Below, piece by piece: positions 4,583 to 6,228 of a stretch of 6,228 nt of DNA. The first letter of the stretch is position 1. The number at the start of each line of letters is the position of its first letter. The translations under genes and the position numbers were made by a program. The stretch is taken from assembly GCA_964404505.1 (NCBI GenBank), contig CAYOKH010000090.1, forward strand, positions 1 through 6,228. Direction: 5' to 3'. The notes under the pieces were generated by a model. It did not search any database. It was given only the letters and a program-made list of their open reading frames with translations, and had not been told where the DNA came from. Source of the stretch: DAOMNN01 sp964404505 (lineage in GTDB: Bacteria > Pseudomonadota > Gammaproteobacteria > Burkholderiales > Rhodocyclaceae).

Positions 4583-6228
4583 ATGCCCGTCCCAGGAACC
4601 ACATTGACGAGCTTACGTCCCTTGATACAGGGCATCAATGGCGCTGTGGTCGCCAGCCATCCGGCGGCCGCGATGGCGGGCCTGGACATCCTTCGTCGCG
4701 GAGGAAATGCGGTCGACGCGGGTGTGGCAGTGGGTCTCGCGCTAAACGTTGTGCACTCGCACGAATGCAGCCTGCTCGGGGTTGCTCCGACAATCTTGTA
4801 TTCCGCCCAGCGGCAGGAGATCGTGACGATCGACGGGTTGGGTGTATGGCCCCAGGCGATGTCGATAGCGTATTTGCAGCGACATCATCAGGGCAAACTC
4901 CCACCAGGAATGCTGCGCACGCTGACCCCCGGCGCAGCAGACGCCTGGTTCACGGCACTCGCACGTTACGGCACATTGCGCTTTGCGGATGTCGCCAGCG
5001 CGGCCATCGCGCTGGCAGCCGACGGCTTCCCGATGTATCGCTTTCTCGCCGCAGCGCTGAAGGGCGCCCCCCATTTGTACCAGGCCGCTCCCAGCACCGC
5101 GGCGGTGTTCCTGCCCGATGGGCGGGCGCCGCGTGTCGGAGAAATGTTCTACCAGAAAGATCTCGCATCCACGCTGCGCGCGCTCGTCAATGCGGAGCAT
5201 GCCCATGGTGGCGAGGACCGCGTGCGCGGGCTACAGTGCGCCCGCGACGTCATCTATAGGGGCGCGCTCGCTCGCCAGATCGTCGATTTCTGCCGGGCAG
5301 AAGGCGGACTGCTAAGCATGGCCGATCTGGAGGCCTACAATGCACGCGTGGAAGCGCCGGTGACCGTGAACTATCGGGGTTACGACGTTTATACGACAGG
5401 CTTCTGGAGTCAGGGACCGGTGTACCCGCAGGCGCTTAAGCTGCTGGAAGGCTTCGATCTGAGAGGAATGGGGCACAACAGCACTGCGTACGTGCACACT
5501 GTGAATCAGGCTCTGAATCTTGCGTTCGCCGATCGCGAGGCTTATATCGGCGACCCGCTCTTCGTCGATGTGCCAGCTGAGGAGCTACTTTCGGCGGCTT
5601 ACTTGCGTGAGCGGCGCAAGCTGATCGATCCGCGCCGAGCGTGGCCTGCCATGCCTCCAGCCGGTGATCCGCGCCGCGGGCGAGCCACGGTCGAGGGCGC
5701 GCCGCGCTCGCCTGCCGAAGCGGCTGCTGAGGCCGGCACCCGCGGTGGTGACAGTGCAGGCACATCGTACTTCGGTGTCGTCGACCGTCATGGAAACATC
5801 TTCTCCTGCACGCCAAGTGAAGGTGCCAAGTCGGGCCCCATCGTTCCCGGAACGGGCATGGCGTTGAGCTGGCGTGGCTTCCAGTCCAAAGTCGAACCGG
5901 ATCACCCTGCGTCGCTGGCGCCCGGCAAGCGACCACGGCTGACGCCAGCACCGGCACTGGTCATGCGGGACGGGAAGCCTTTCATCGCGCTGGGCGGTTA
6001 CGGAGGCGACCATATACCGCAGGGCACGCTGCAGACTTTCTTGAACGTGATCGAGTTCGGCTTCGATCCACAGGAAGCGGTGGAGGCGCCGCGCTTCTAC
6101 AGCTACAGCTTCCCGAACTCTCAATATCCTTCGACCTACGACCCAGGCATGCTGCGCGTCGAAAAGAGAGTCGCCTCCGATGTCCTCGATGCCCTGCGCA
6201 GCCTCGGCCACAGAGTCGAAGCTCATCC
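4583..6228 (+). CDS. Gamma-glutamyltransferase-like Ntn-hydrolase, C-terminus cut by the window edge
   Basis: The frame is open from ATG 4583 to the right edge (548 residues). AAAGGA lies five bases before the start, and an in-frame stop pattern upstream supports it. Family marks in order: GAVVASHPAAAMAGLDILRRGGNAVDAGVA (20-49), TLTPGAADAW (113-122), YRGYDVYTT (264-272), WSQGP and LKLLEGFDL (275-293), AFADREAYIGDP (314-325), GTSYFGVVDRHGN (393-405) with Thr394 as the expected nucleophile at the autocleavage point, and ALGGYGGDH (469-477). GGT enzymes are made as one chain that cuts itself before this Thr, then transfer or hydrolyse gamma-glutamyl groups. Several glutamyl-binding marks of classical GGT are altered: GLGVWP (85-90) stands where an Arg of the R-x-x-x-P motif is usual, and RLTPAP (452-457) replaces the usual LSSMSP. 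No signal peptide is visible, so the enzyme looks cytoplasmic. Roughly 40-50 residues are probably missing at the end. Confidence 0.88.
   Translation, partial: MPVPGTTLTSLRPLIQGINGAVVASHPAAAMAGLDILRRGGNAVDAGVAVGLALNVVHSHECSLLGVAPTILYSAQRQEIVTIDGLGVWPQAMSIAYLQRHHQGKLPPGMLRTLTPGAADAWFTALARYGTLRFADVASAAIALAADGFPMYRFLAAALKGAPHLYQAAPSTAAVFLPDGRAPRVGEMFYQKDLASTLRALVNAEHAHGGEDRVRGLQCARDVIYRGALARQIVDFCRAEGGLLSMADLEAYNARVEAPVTVNYRGYDVYTTGFWSQGPVYPQALKLLEGFDLRGMGHNSTAYVHTVNQALNLAFADREAYIGDPLFVDVPAEELLSAAYLRERRKLIDPRRAWPAMPPAGDPRRGRATVEGAPRSPAEAAAEAGTRGGDSAGTSYFGVVDRHGNIFSCTPSEGAKSGPIVPGTGMALSWRGFQSKVEPDHPASLAPGKRPRLTPAPALVMRDGKPFIALGGYGGDHIPQGTLQTFLNVIEFGFDPQEAVEAPRFYSYSFPNSQYPSTYDPGMLRVEKRVASDVLDALRSLGHRVEAH

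Noticed and set aside
5436..6226. Minus-strand frames of 173 and 213 codons opposite the GGT-like gene
   Set aside because: The plus strand carries a continuous 548-residue family match; the minus frames are low-information shadows.
1..6228. CRISPR array, tRNA or rRNA gene
   Set aside because: No regularly spaced repeats and no cloverleaf or rRNA-like segment were seen on either strand by eye.

Overview
The window is high-GC bacterial DNA. Two genes for periplasmic receptors of the Bug/TctC family, each standing without TctA/TctB membrane genes, point to Burkholderiales or a related betaproteobacterium, where this family is greatly expanded. That assignment rests on gene content only; no rRNA or other phylogenetic marker is present.

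Layout from left to right: (1) the last 68 codons of a probable FAD-dependent aromatic-ring monooxygenase (1-207, +); (2) a 243-bp leader with a candidate promoter, then a divergent, long Bug-type receptor (451-1542, +); (3) about 360 bp without a gene, between converging genes; (4) a complete vapBC-type toxin-antitoxin operon on the minus strand (antitoxin 2322-2597, PIN toxin 1900-2325, ATGA overlap) with its own promoter and a palindromic operator candidate; (5) about 650 bp with no gene I can support, holding a minus-strand terminator-like hairpin, a perfect inverted repeat with 8-bp arms and a 20-codon mini-ORF with a good ribosome binding site; (6) a canonical Bug receptor (3386-4375, +); (7) a 207-bp spacer with overlapping inverted repeats and an 8-bp tandem duplication; (8) a gamma-glutamyltransferase-like Ntn-hydrolase (4583 to the right edge, +), cut off near its C-terminus.

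The outer genes look catabolic or solute-uptake related: an aromatic hydroxylase, two solute receptors and an amidase-like Ntn-hydrolase. The pair Bug receptor plus GGT-like enzyme could bind and then hydrolyse a related substrate, but the 207-bp gap leaves co-transcription open. The vapBC segment and the non-coding stretches on either side look like an accessory insertion between two receptor loci. I do not see a clearly new multi-gene system. The most interesting item is the GGT-like protein: it keeps the catalytic Thr and the late Gly-Gly but appears to have lost the residues that bind the glutamyl group in classical GGT.
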